The notes under the pieces: generated by a model
Seen by the model: the letters and a program-made list of their open reading frames with translations, nothing else
Database searches by the model: none
What the model was told of the DNA's origin: nothing
DNA from: Pseudomethylobacillus aquaticus
Lineage (GTDB): Bacteria > Pseudomonadota > Gammaproteobacteria > Burkholderiales > Methylophilaceae
Direction: 5' to 3'
DNA length: 64,000 bases
Assembly (NCBI RefSeq): GCF_003730115.1
Contig: NZ_RJVP01000005.1
Span: forward strand, 156,666 to 220,665
Translations under genes and position numbers: made by a program
Shown: positions 46,001-54,070 of the stretch, in pieces
Position numbering within the stretch: position 1 is the first letter of the stretch
Layout of the letters: each line of letters begins with the position of its first letter

Positions 46001-47074
46001 CTATCTTCTTGGCATCAAAACGGTGTAATCGAGGTCGAGCACGACCTGCGGGTGGTAGCCGGACTTGCCGTCCTGCTCAATATGCAGGCTGTCGAACTGA
46101 TCGGCAGGCAGGTTGCGCAGGCCGATCAGGCGCAGGCGCAGGGCGCCCAGGTCGTGATGGCCGGGCAGTTCCCATTTTTCCAGTACCTCGGTGACGGCGT
46201 AGAAGGTGTCGCCACCAAAGCTCGGGTTGCTGTGCGTGCCGCCATTGATGGCGGCGATGGAGATCACGTTTTCCAGGCCGTCGTAACTCAGTGCACGGCA
46301 TACCGAGATCACATGGCCGCCATACATCAGGCGGCGCTTGAACGGGGAGTCCTGCATCATCAGCGCGTCGAAATGCAGACGCGCATTGTTCTGGTAAAGC
46401 TTGGTGGCCAGCGTGTGGTCAGCCTCCTCCACGGTCATGCCCGCCGGATGGGCGATGCGCTCGCCAATCACATAATCGTTCCACAGGCGAGCACTGCCGG
46501 TGACCTGTGCATCTAGTTGCGCTGCGCGCAGGAAGCGCGGCACGGCAAGATTGGCACGGATCACCACTTCGGGCAGTGTGGGGATCACGGTTTCGGGAGC
46601 AGGCGCCTGCAGATCGTGCTTGTGCACCATCACCCAGCGCACCCAGCTCAGCACCACTTCGCTATGCTGATTGCGGCTTTCCGAGCGCACATACACCACA
46701 CCGGATTTGCCATTGGAGTTCTGCTTGAGGCCGATCACGGTGGAGGCGGTGCTGAGCGTGTCACCCACATACACCGGGCGCAGGAAACGCACATCCGCAT
46801 AACCCAGGTTGGCGACTGCATTGACGGAGATATCCGGCACGGTCTTGGCAAAGGCGATGTGGAAGGCCAGCAGGTCGTCTACGGGCTTGCTCGGGTAGCC
46901 CAGGTCCTGCGCTACCGGCGTTGCACAATGCACAGGCTGGCGTGCGCCGGTGAGCGCGATATACAGCGCACACTCACCATCCGTGATGGTGCGCGGCGTG
47001 GCATGCTCGATATGCTGCCCCAGCCGGAAATCCTCGAAGAAATTGCCGGCCGGACGTGGCGTGGGCTTAGTCAT
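46001..47074 (-). CDS. MaoC-family double hotdog, mesaconyl-CoA hydratase-like
   Basis: A 357-residue protein made of two hotdog domains. The N-terminal half has NFFEDFRLGQHIEHATPRTITDGE (about 11-34) and ANLGYADVRFLRPVYVGDTL (about 92-111). The C-terminal half has NDYVIGERIAHPAGMTVEEADHTLATKLYQN and RRLMYGGHVISVCRALSYDGL. This layout and length match mesaconyl-CoA hydratase (beta-methylmalyl-CoA dehydratase) of the ethylmalonyl-CoA and methylaspartate pathways. It interconverts mesaconyl-CoA and beta-methylmalyl-CoA. It overlaps the upstream CitE-like gene by 8 bp, and a second CitE-like lyase follows, so a hydratase-lyase pair is likely. Confidence 0.82.
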   Translation of the reverse strand: MTKPTPRPAGNFFEDFRLGQHIEHATPRTITDGECALYIALTGARQPVHCATPVAQDLGYPSKPVDDLLAFHIAFAKTVPDISVNAVANLGYADVRFLRPVYVGDTLSTASTVIGLKQNSNGKSGVVYVRSESRNQHSEVVLSWVRWVMVHKHDLQAPAPETVIPTLPEVVIRANLAVPRFLRAAQLDAQVTGSARLWNDYVIGERIAHPAGMTVEEADHTLATKLYQNNARLHFDALMMQDSPFKRRLMYGGHVISVCRALSYDGLENVISIAAINGGTHSNPSFGGDTFYAVTEVLEKWELPGHHDLGALRLRLIGLRNLPADQFDSLHIEQDGKSGYHPQVVLDLDYTVLMPRR

Positions 47075-47948
47075 AGCCTTCCTCCAGGGTGGTGATGGTG
47101 GCGCTCAGTTCCAGCAGTTGCTGGGCTGCAGCCACATGGTGGTGTTCGACCAGCTTGCCATCCACCACCACGGTGCCACGCCCGGCCGCATTGGCCTGGG
47201 CAAGCGCTTCGATGATGGTCTGGGCATGCTTGATCTCGGTCGGGCGCGGCGTGTAGGCGTCGTTGCTATAATCCAGTTGTGAGGGATGTACCAGCGTCTT
47301 GCCATCAAAACCGAGGTCGCGGCCCAGACGGCAGGAATATTCAAAGGTCTGCATGTCGTTGAGGTCATTGGTGATGCCATCCACCACGGCGCGGCCGTAA
47401 GCGCGTGCCGCCAGGATCACCAGCGACAGGCTGGTGACCAGCGCGATGCGCTCATGGGTCTTGCGCGCACGCAGTTGCGACATCAGGTCCGAGGTGGCGA
47501 TCACCATGCAGGCGATGCGGTCCGAGGCGCTGGCGATCTCCTTGGCGTTCAGCACGGCCAGCGGGCTTTCTATCATCACCATGATGGGCGTGGTGGTGTT
47601 GCCCGCCGCATTCAGTGCATCGATGGCATTCAGCACATCTTCACGCGTTTCCACATTGGGGAACAGGATGGCATCCGCGCCTATATTGGCTACCGCCTTG
47701 ATGTCGTCCTGACCCCAGGGGGAGTCGAAGTCGTTGACGCGCACCACCACTTCGCGTGGGCCATAGCCGCCTTGCTTGACGGCCTCGACCACGTTGAGGC
47801 GCGACTGCACCTTGGCTTCCACCAGGATGGGGTCGCCCAGATCGAGTATGACCGAATCCACGCGCAGCGAGCGCGCCTTGTTCAAGTAGCGCAGGTTGCA
47901 GCCCGGTACATACAGCATGGAGCGTCGTGGTCGTGCGTAGTTATTCAT
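47067..47948 (-). CDS. CitE-like protein with altered acidic motif
   Basis: A 293-residue CitE/malyl-CoA lyase family protein and first gene of the operon. RRSMLYVPGCNLRYLNKA (about 8-25), VVVRVNDFDSPWGQDDI (Arg), IMVMIESPLAVLNAKEI (Glu) and FDGKTLVHPSQLDY are as expected. However, the acidic motif normally written DLEDAV reads DLGDPI (about 36-41): the Glu is Gly. This could impair or change catalysis; related proteins act as malyl-CoA thioesterase, lyase or citramalyl-CoA lyase. Its stop overlaps the hydratase gene. The promoter and a GntR-type box lie about 120-170 bp upstream. Confidence 0.78.
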   Translation of the reverse strand: MNNYARPRRSMLYVPGCNLRYLNKARSLRVDSVILDLGDPILVEAKVQSRLNVVEAVKQGGYGPREVVVRVNDFDSPWGQDDIKAVANIGADAILFPNVETREDVLNAIDALNAAGNTTTPIMVMIESPLAVLNAKEIASASDRIACMVIATSDLMSQLRARKTHERIALVTSLSLVILAARAYGRAVVDGITNDLNDMQTFEYSCRLGRDLGFDGKTLVHPSQLDYSNDAYTPRPTEIKHAQTIIEALAQANAAGRGTVVVDGKLVEHHHVAAAQQLLELSATITTLEEGYD

Positions 47949-48061
47949 CCAGATGGCCTTGTATTGTCAGCGGTGTTGTATAGGCAGGCACCATGAGGTT
48001 GCCATATTCACATGCTGATAGGGTGTCTATCGTTTGGCAATACCGATCTTTATGCAAACCG

Positions 48062-48091
48062 ATTCTATCGGCTGCTGTTCACGAGTGTCAA
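48062..48091 (-). promoter_or_regulatory. Sigma-70 promoter of the leftward lyase/prp operon
   Basis: Read on the minus strand, a consensus TTGACA (plus 48091-48086) and TAGAAT (48067-48062) stand 18 bp apart. Transcription would start near 48055, leaving a leader of about 105 nt before the first gene. Confidence 0.7.
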
Positions 48092-48094
48092 TCA

Positions 48095-48119
48095 ATATCT
48101 TATGTCTTATATAAGATAT
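48095..48119. promoter_or_regulatory. Palindromic operator, copy 1 (predicted GntR site)
   Basis: ATATCTTAT, one base, then the perfect 12-bp palindrome TCTTATATAAGA (48105-48116). The outer arms ATATCTTAT / ATAAGATAT add a second inverted repeat. The same 22-bp structure stands beside gntR at 53136-53157. It lies 3 bp upstream of the -35 of the leftward promoter, a place more typical of activation than of blocking repression. It is also 260 bp upstream of mqo. Confidence 0.7.
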
Positions 48120-48379
48120 AAAACAATAGACCATGGAATGAGGCTATGTTATAAGCTTGAATATGCAAACCAGGCCGTAAAATCGAGGTTTGCATGATGA
48201 CGGTGGAAGCGGCCGCACGCGTTGCTGGCCGCAGGCGGTGCCCGAAATAGCCTTCATTTGTGCAGTGATAAACCGGCAAATCATTTTACACAGACGATGG
48301 GCTTGCATATCATGCCGCCTGGTGTTGATTGTTAACTGCTGTTTGCGCAACGTTCTGATGGATTCATCTCATACATCGC
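48120..48379. other. Remainder of the divergent gap before mqo
   Basis: The 430-bp region between the lyase operon and mqo holds the operator and leftward promoter at 48062-48119. The rest (48120-48379) shows no gene, hairpin or assignable rightward promoter, although mqo must be transcribed from here. Confidence 0.4.
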
Positions 48380-49888
48380 ATGTCTGAAAACTACATGACA
48401 CAGACCAATGTGGACATCCTGCTGGTAGGTGGCGGCATCATGAGTGCCACGCTGGGCACCATGCTGATGCAACTGGACCCCACACTCAAGGTGCTGATGG
48501 TAGAGCGCCTGGACGCGGTTGCCCATGAAAGTACCGACGGCTGGAACAATGCCGGTACCGGCCATGCCGGCTACTGTGAGTTGAACTACACCCCGCAGGC
48601 CGCCGATGGCCGTATCCAGATCCAGCGTGCCCTCAATATCAATGCCGCATTCGAAGTTTCGCTGCAATTCTGGTCTGCGCTGGTAGAACAGGGCTGGCTG
48701 GAGTCGCCCGAGACCTTCATCAATGCCACGCCGCATGACAGTTTTGTTTGGGGGGAGGCCGATGTCGCCTTCCTGCGCCAGCGTCACGCCGTGCTCAGCC
48801 AGCACCATCTGTTCAAGGACATGCAATACAGCGAAGACCCGGACGTGATCCGGCAGTGGATGCCGCTGGTGATGCAGGGGCGCGATCCTGCACAAGCGGT
48901 GGCGGCGACGCGGATTCCGTATGGTAGCGATGTGGATTTCGGCTCATTGACGCGCCAGATGGTGGCCGCGCTGCAAACGCAAGCCGGTTTCGAGCTGCGT
49001 ACCGGCCAGGTAGTGAGCAAGCTCACGCGCAACAATAGCGGTTGGCAGGTCACGCTGCAGCCGCGTGGCATCAGCAAAAGTAAAAAGACGCAGCGTGTGG
49101 TGAACAGTCGCTTCGTATTCCTGGGTGCGGGCGGCGGAGCCTTGCCCTTGCTGCAGAAATCGGCCATCCCGGAAAGCCGCGGTTATGGCGGCTTCCCGGT
49201 CAGCGGGCAGTGGCTGGTGTGCACCAACCCGGCCGTTGTGCGTCAGCATCAGGCCAAGGTGTATGGCAAAGCCGCTGTGGGCGCGCCACCCATGTCGGTG
49301 CCGCATCTGGATACGCGCATCATCAATGGCGAACCTGCTTTGCTGTTCGGCCCCTATGCGGGCTTCACCACGCGTTTCCTCAAGCAGGGCTCCATGCTGG
49401 ACCTGCCAGGCTCGGTCAAGCGCAGCAATCTCAAACAGATGGTGGTAGCCGGCAAGGACAATATGGACCTGACACGCTACCTGGTCTCGGAAGTGTTCCA
49501 GCGCCAGAAGACCAGGGTGGCCACCCTGCGCCAGTTCTACCCGCAGGCCGATGCAGCAGACTGGACCCTCATGAAAGCCGGACAGCGCGTGCAGATCATC
49601 AAGCACTGCGACAACAAAGGCGGCAAGCTGGAATTTGGTACCGAACTGGTTACCTCCAATGACGGCAGCCTGGCGGCACTGCTGGGCGCATCGCCCGGCG
49701 CCTCCACGGCGGTCGACGCCATGCTGCAACTGCTGGAACGTTGCTTCGCGTCCTCCATGCCCGCCTGGCAAAGCAGGCTGGATGCCATGATCCCGGCCCG
49801 CAGCCGCGTGCTGGTCGAAGATGCTGCCGTGGCGCAGGCCGTGCGGCACAGAGTGTTAAGCTGCCTGAAACTGGACTCTGATCGCTAG
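48380..49888 (+). CDS. mqo: Malate:quinone oxidoreductase
   Basis: A 502-residue FAD enzyme peripheral to the inner membrane. NVDILLVGGGIMSATLGTML (about 9-28) is the dinucleotide-binding start; STDGWNNAGTGHAGYCELNYTP (about 51-72), RIPYGSDVDFGSLTRQM and GAPPMSVPHLDTRIINGEPALLFGPYAGFTT are diagnostic of Mqo. It oxidises malate to oxaloacetate, reducing quinone, and so supplies the oxaloacetate acceptor needed by PrpC. Start may be the ATG at 48380 or 48395; neither has a good Shine-Dalgarno. Divergent from the lyase/prp operon with a shared regulatory gap. Confidence 0.95.
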   Translation: MSENYMTQTNVDILLVGGGIMSATLGTMLMQLDPTLKVLMVERLDAVAHESTDGWNNAGTGHAGYCELNYTPQAADGRIQIQRALNINAAFEVSLQFWSALVEQGWLESPETFINATPHDSFVWGEADVAFLRQRHAVLSQHHLFKDMQYSEDPDVIRQWMPLVMQGRDPAQAVAATRIPYGSDVDFGSLTRQMVAALQTQAGFELRTGQVVSKLTRNNSGWQVTLQPRGISKSKKTQRVVNSRFVFLGAGGGALPLLQKSAIPESRGYGGFPVSGQWLVCTNPAVVRQHQAKVYGKAAVGAPPMSVPHLDTRIINGEPALLFGPYAGFTTRFLKQGSMLDLPGSVKRSNLKQMVVAGKDNMDLTRYLVSEVFQRQKTRVATLRQFYPQADAADWTLMKAGQRVQIIKHCDNKGGKLEFGTELVTSNDGSLAALLGASPGASTAVDAMLQLLERCFASSMPAWQSRLDAMIPARSRVLVEDAAVAQAVRHRVLSCLKLDSDR

Positions 49889-49950
49889 ATTCAAGCGGGC
49901 CAGTATTCGAAGCAGGGCTTGCTAGTTCAGAGTAATCGACAAGGCGCTAC

Positions 49951-50340
49951 ATGAAATCATTTGCCACCGGCTTTGTATTCCTATGGTTCCTGCTCGGTGG
50001 CATCGCGCACTTTGTCTTTGACGCTGCCATGATGAAGATCATGCCGCCCTATGTGCCTGCCCCTTTGGCGGTGATCCATATCAGCGGCGTGTTCGAGTTG
50101 CTGGGTGCCTTTGGCCTGCTGCTGGCCAGCACGCGCAAGCTGGCAGGGAACTGCCTGATCGCGCTCACCATGGCTGTTTCGCTGGCCAATATCCACATGT
50201 GGCAACACCCGGAGCTGTTCCCGCAATTCCCGGAGTGGCTGCTCAGCTTCCGTCTGCTGTTCCAGGTGTTGTTCATGCTGTGTATCTACTGGGTAAGCCG
50301 CCCGGATAACCAGGCCTTGCTGATCTCGATACGCCGTTGA
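49951..50340 (+). CDS. DoxX-like small membrane protein
   Basis: A 129-residue protein with four membrane segments. The pattern FLWFLLGGIAHFVFDAAMMKIMPPYVP, GVFELLGAFGLLL and NIHMWQHPELFP is that of DoxX/DoxD-like proteins (His-Phe-, Pro-Pro- and GxxELLGA signatures). Functions reported for the superfamily range from thiosulfate oxidation to redox stress, so no specific role is assigned. It follows mqo by 62 bp on the same strand. Confidence 0.72.
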   Translation: MKSFATGFVFLWFLLGGIAHFVFDAAMMKIMPPYVPAPLAVIHISGVFELLGAFGLLLASTRKLAGNCLIALTMAVSLANIHMWQHPELFPQFPEWLLSFRLLFQVLFMLCIYWVSRPDNQALLISIRR

Positions 50341-50390
50341 GGTTCGGTCGTGCAGGCGGCCTGCGCTTTGTAAAAGCAAACGACGCTGCA

Positions 50391-50426
50391 AATAAAAAGC
50401 CGGTCGTCATGGCGAACGAACCGGCT
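50391..50426 (-). terminator. Intrinsic terminator for leftward acs transcripts
   Basis: On the minus strand AGCCGGT pairs with ACCGGCT over a 15-base loop and is followed by TTTTTATTT. It lies about 180 bp beyond the acs stop codon, downstream of the duplicated acs tail. Confidence 0.75.
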
Positions 50427-50474
50427 GTGTAGGAAGGCTGGATTCTACTAGTAGCGAATCAGTCCTGACTTAAA

Positions 50475-50517
50475 CGCTAGTGCACCTGTTTGAACTGATC
50501 CAGGATCGCCGGGTTTT
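50475..50517 (-). repeat. Duplicated 3' tail of acs
   Basis: These 43 bp repeat the last codons of acs (50602 onward) with very few changes. Read leftward they encode [12 protein letters not shown] followed by a stop (TAG here, TAA in acs). The copies are 127 bp apart. The copy is in no gene; it may record a tandem duplication or a lost insertion. Confidence 0.85.
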
Positions 50518-50603
50518 AGTTTCGACATCACCTGCTGGCGCAGATGAGTCTGCACTGAAACCCGTCTCTTGACTCACAGTGGTGTTGATTATTAGCGCTG
50601 CCG

Positions 50604-52559
50604 TTAGTGCACCTGTTTGAATTGATCCAGGATCGCCGGGTTTTCCAATGTCGAGATATCGGCCGTGATCTCTTCGCCCTTGGCCAGGGTGCGCAGCAGG
50701 CGGCGCATGATCTTGCCAGAGCGGGTCTTGGGCAGGTTGTCGCCAAAGCGGATGTCGTCGGGCTTGGCGATGGGGCCGATCTCCTTGCCTACCCAGTCAC
50801 GCAGTTGTGCGACGATCTTCTTGGCCTCTTCGCCGCTAGGACGCGTGCCCTTCAGCACCACATAGGCGACGATGGCTTCGCCCTTGATGTCGTGCGGCTT
50901 GCCGACGACAGCAGCTTCTGCCACCAGTGGGTTGCCGACCAGCGCCGATTCGATCTCCATGGTGCCCATGCGGTGGCCGGACACATTCAATACATCGTCG
51001 ATGCGGCCCATGATGGTGAAGTAGCCGGTGTGCTTGTCACGGATGGCGCCATCGCCTGCCAGATAAAGCTGACCGCCCAGGTCTTCCGGGAAGTAGGATT
51101 TTTTGTAGCGCTCCGGGTCGTTCCAGATGGTGCGTATCATCGACGGCCAGGGTTTTTTGATGACCAGAAAGCCACCAGTACCCCATTCCACGTCCTTACC
51201 CGCTTCATCGACTACCGCCATCTGCAGGCCAGGGAAGGGCAGCGTACAGGAGCCGGCCACCAGCGGCGTGACAGGCAGCGGGGTGATCACGTGGCCGCCG
51301 GTCTCGGTCTGCCAGAAGGTGTCCACGATAGGGCAGCGCGAGCCGCCTACTGTTTCGTAGTACCACAGCCAGGCGGCCGGGTTGATCGGTTCGCCCACCG
51401 AGCCCAGCAGACGCAGGCTGGACAGGTCGTGCTGTTTGGGCAGGTCCGCACCCAGCTTGATCAGCGAGCGGATCGCGGTAGGCGCGGTGTAGAAGATGCT
51501 GACCTTGTGTTTTTCGATGACTTTCCAGAAGCGCGAGGCATCCGGGTAGGTGGGTACGCCTTCGAACACCACCTGGGTGCAGCCTGCCGCCAGCGGGCCA
51601 TAGGCCACATAGCTGTGGCCGGTGATCCAGCCCACATCGGCGGTACACCAGAACACATCGCTGTCCTTGATATCGAAGGTCCAGCGCATGGTGTTGAGGG
51701 CATGCAGCAGATACCCGCCTGATGAATGCTGTACGCCTTTGGGTTTGCCGGTGGAGCCAGAGGTGTAAAGCAGGAACAGCGGATGTTCGGCATTGACGAA
51801 TACGGGGGCACATTCGTCCGACAGTTCGGCGATCAGGTCATGCCACCAGATCTCGCGGGCCGGGTTCCAGTTGACGGCGCCGCCGGTGCGCTTGAACACC
51901 ACGACTTTTTCCACGCAGGCACAGTCGGCGTCCTGCAGGGCTTCATCCACAGCGGGTTTGAGCGGCATCTCCTTGCCACCACGGAACTGGCCGTCACAAG
52001 TGATGATGACGCGCGCGCTGGCATCGTGGATGCGTTCGATCAGGCTCTTGGCTGAAAAACCACCGAACACCACGGAGTGGATCAGGCCAAGGCGGGCACA
52101 GGCTTGCATGGCGACTACGGCTTCCACCCCCATGGGCATGTAGATCACCACACGGTCGCCGGTATTCAGATTCAGGCTCTTCAGGCCATTGGCGAACTTG
52201 CACACGCGGTGATACAGCTCGCGGTAAGTCACGGCGCTGGAGCTGCCGTCATCGGCTTCGAAGATGATGGCGGTCTTGTTGCCCCTGGTCTCCAGATGGC
52301 GATCCAGGCAGTTGTAAGACACATTCAGCTCGCCATCGCCGAACCAGCGGTAGAACGGCGCATTGGATTCGTCCAGTACCTGCGTGAATGGCTTGTGCCA
52401 ATCCAGCAGTTCATTGGCCAGCCCACCCCAGAAGCCCGTGTAATCCGTCTCTGCCTGTTTGCATAGCGCATGGTAGGCCTCCATGCTGGGGACGGCTGCT
52501 TTCGCCTTCACTTCGGCGCTGGGCTCGAAGATACGGTTTTCCAATGATTCGGCACTCAT
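50604..52559 (-). CDS. acs: Acetyl-CoA synthetase
   Basis: A 651-residue AMP-forming ligase started at [14 protein letters not shown] (52559) behind GGAGGAAG. Core motifs are [20 protein letters not shown] (P-loop-like), [52 protein letters not shown] and the C-terminal [11 protein letters not shown], whose Lys is the acetylation-controlled catalytic residue. Length and motifs are those of Acs; propionate could be a second substrate, which would feed the methylcitrate cycle. It follows panD by 78 bp, and both may be read from the promoter near 53106-53134. Confidence 0.94.
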   Translation of the reverse strand: MSAESLENRIFEPSAEVKAKAAVPSMEAYHALCKQAETDYTGFWGGLANELLDWHKPFTQVLDESNAPFYRWFGDGELNVSYNCLDRHLETRGNKTAIIFEADDGSSSAVTYRELYHRVCKFANGLKSLNLNTGDRVVIYMPMGVEAVVAMQACARLGLIHSVVFGGFSAKSLIERIHDASARVIITCDGQFRGGKEMPLKPAVDEALQDADCACVEKVVVFKRTGGAVNWNPAREIWWHDLIAELSDECAPVFVNAEHPLFLLYTSGSTGKPKGVQHSSGGYLLHALNTMRWTFDIKDSDVFWCTADVGWITGHSYVAYGPLAAGCTQVVFEGVPTYPDASRFWKVIEKHKVSIFYTAPTAIRSLIKLGADLPKQHDLSSLRLLGSVGEPINPAAWLWYYETVGGSRCPIVDTFWQTETGGHVITPLPVTPLVAGSCTLPFPGLQMAVVDEAGKDVEWGTGGFLVIKKPWPSMIRTIWNDPERYKKSYFPEDLGGQLYLAGDGAIRDKHTGYFTIMGRIDDVLNVSGHRMGTMEIESALVGNPLVAEAAVVGKPHDIKGEAIVAYVVLKGTRPSGEEAKKIVAQLRDWVGKEIGPIAKPDDIRFGDNLPKTRSGKIMRRLLRTLAKGEEITADISTLENPAILDQFKQVH

Positions 52560-52637
52560 GTCACTTCCTCCACTATTTATCAAATCTGCGTTCTTTATTA
52601 TCTAGGCTGCGTTCTGTGCGCATGTAGACCGGCCTGT

Positions 52638-53027
52638 TCAGGCCGATTTCGCAAGCTGTATCGGGATGGCCTGCGCGCGGCGTTGGATCCTGTTGGTTGC
52701 ATCGACGTACACCAGCGTGGGCTGAAACGTGGTCAGCTCCGCCTCCGGATAGGTGGCATAGCTGGCGATGATAAGGATGTCACCCGGCGCGGCCTTACGC
52801 GCTGCAGCGCCATTGACAGAAATTATGCCAGAGCCGGGCTCGGCGCGTATCGCATAGGTAGTGAATCGCTCGCCATTGTTCACATTATAAATAGCGATCT
52901 GCTGGTATTCGTGGATATCGGCCGCTTGCAGCAGCTGTTCATCAATAGCGCAGGAGCCTTCATAGCCCAGTTCGGCATGGGTCACCGTCACGCGGTGCAG
53001 CTTGGATTTCAGCATGGTTCGTTGCAT
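52638..53027 (-). CDS. panD: Aspartate 1-decarboxylase
   Basis: A 129-residue pyruvoyl enzyme giving beta-alanine for pantothenate and CoA. Starting at [13 protein letters not shown] (53027) the self-cleavage site falls exactly at Gly24-Ser25 ([11 protein letters not shown]), as in E. coli; the frame from 53045 is six residues longer and unlikely. [15 protein letters not shown] and [10 protein letters not shown] are further family blocks. Usual neighbours (panB, panC) are missing. Placement between acs and gntR, behind a promoter with the GntR box, suggests CoA supply is tied to acyl-CoA metabolism here. Confidence 0.94.
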   Translation of the reverse strand: MQRTMLKSKLHRVTVTHAELGYEGSCAIDEQLLQAADIHEYQQIAIYNVNNGERFTTYAIRAEPGSGIISVNGAAARKAAPGDILIIASYATYPEAELTTFQPTLVYVDATNRIQRRAQAIPIQLAKSA

Positions 53028-53105
53028 GCGGGCGCTGTCAGCCAATCTGGCCGTCCTCGGATAAAAAAATCGTCATCGATGCATAAAAGTGCTTGACGTG
53101 GTGGG

Positions 53106-53134
53106 ACTGTATCTGCGACATTAGGCGCTGTCAA
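53106..53134 (-). promoter_or_regulatory. Sigma-70 promoter toward panD-acs
   Basis: Minus-strand TTGACA (plus 53134-53129), 17-bp spacer, TACAGT (53111-53106). Transcription would begin near 53099, about 70 nt before panD. Confidence 0.6.
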
Positions 53135-53135
53135 C

Positions 53136-53157
53136 ATATCTTATATCTTATATAAGA
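53136..53157. promoter_or_regulatory. Palindromic operator, copy 2 (predicted GntR site)
   Basis: ATATCTTAT, one base, then TCTTATATAAGA (53146-53157), identical to copy 1 at 48095 except for the single spacer base. It lies 1 bp upstream of the -35 toward panD and 78 bp before the gntR start, so it could serve both activation of panD-acs and autoregulation. Confidence 0.7.
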
Positions 53158-53234
53158 CTTGCAGCCGGAAAACTTGAAGAAAGAAAACGTGCAGCTAGCA
53201 GAGTTGCAACTTGAGAACAAAAGAAGAGTACACC

Positions 53235-53975
53235 ATGACCCCGACCAAACAGCATACCTCGCCCAGCTTTCGGCCACTCTATGAGCAGATCAAGGTCTTG
53301 CTCACCCAGAGCCTGATCGCAGGAGAATGGCATCCGGGCGAGGCCATCCCCAGCGAGCATGAGCTGGCTGCGCGCTTCAAGGTCAGCCAGGGCACCGTGC
53401 GCAAGGCCATCGACGAGCTTGCTGCAGAAAATATCCTGATTCGTCGTCAGGGTAAAGGCACATTTGTCGCTACCCATAATGAAGAAGGCATCAAGTTGCG
53501 TTTTTTGCGCCTGACGGCGGCGGACGGCCAGAAAGAGTTGCTGGAGAACCAGATGGTGGATTTTTCCAAGACCAAGGCACAAGGCGACATCGCCCGCATG
53601 CTGGATCTCAAGGCGGGCACCTCGGTCATCGAAGCCAAGCGTCTGCTGACCTTCTCGGGTCGCCCCATGATCCTGGATCACATCATCATCCCGGCCGGGC
53701 CATTCAAAGGCATCACCGCCACCAAGATCCAGGAAAAGAACGGCTCCATGTACAGCATGTACGAAACCGAATTCAAGATCCGCATGATACGTGCGGAAGA
53801 GCGTCTGAAAGCGGTGGCTGCGGATGAAGAGGTGTCGCGTCTGCTCGGCATACCGCTGCATTCGCCTTTGCTGAGCATCGAGCGCGTGTCCTACACCTAT
53901 GGTGACGTGCCCATGGAATGGCGACTGGGCTTGTGCATCACCGATACCCACCATTACATGAACGAGCTTGAATAG
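53235..53975 (+). CDS. GntR/HutC-family transcription regulator with UTRA domain
   Basis: A 246-residue regulator starting MTPTKQHTSPSFRPLYEQI. The winged-helix domain (about 12-75) has AIPSEHELAARFKVSQGTVRKAIDELAAENILIRRQGKGTFVA, the GntR recognition helix and wing. The UTRA effector domain (about 90-240) includes VIEAKRLLTFSGRPMILDHIIIPAGPF and LGIPLHSPLLSIERVSYTYGDVPMEW. It is flanked by panD-acs and malic enzyme-sdh, and its own upstream region carries the palindrome also found before the lyase/prp operon. A small dicarboxylate, phosphate ester or CoA-pathway intermediate is the likely ligand; which one is unknown. Confidence 0.88.
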   Translation: MTPTKQHTSPSFRPLYEQIKVLLTQSLIAGEWHPGEAIPSEHELAARFKVSQGTVRKAIDELAAENILIRRQGKGTFVATHNEEGIKLRFLRLTAADGQKELLENQMVDFSKTKAQGDIARMLDLKAGTSVIEAKRLLTFSGRPMILDHIIIPAGPFKGITATKIQEKNGSMYSMYETEFKIRMIRAEERLKAVAADEEVSRLLGIPLHSPLLSIERVSYTYGDVPMEWRLGLCITDTHHYMNELE

Positions 53976-54070
53976 ACCCACACGCCCGCAGCTTGTGAAG
54001 CAGGTCGCACCTGCTGGCAGGCAAGCATTAACAACTAAGCAAGCGCCATCACTGACACTGGAACAACCGA

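Noticed and set aside
44493..46028. 511-residue plus-strand frame opposite prpB and the CitE-like gene
   Set aside because: Crosses two confident genes and their junction on the other strand; no conserved motif.
48012..48197. 61-residue frame in the gap before mqo
   Set aside because: It runs through the leftward promoter and the palindromic operator and has no ribosome site or conserved feature.
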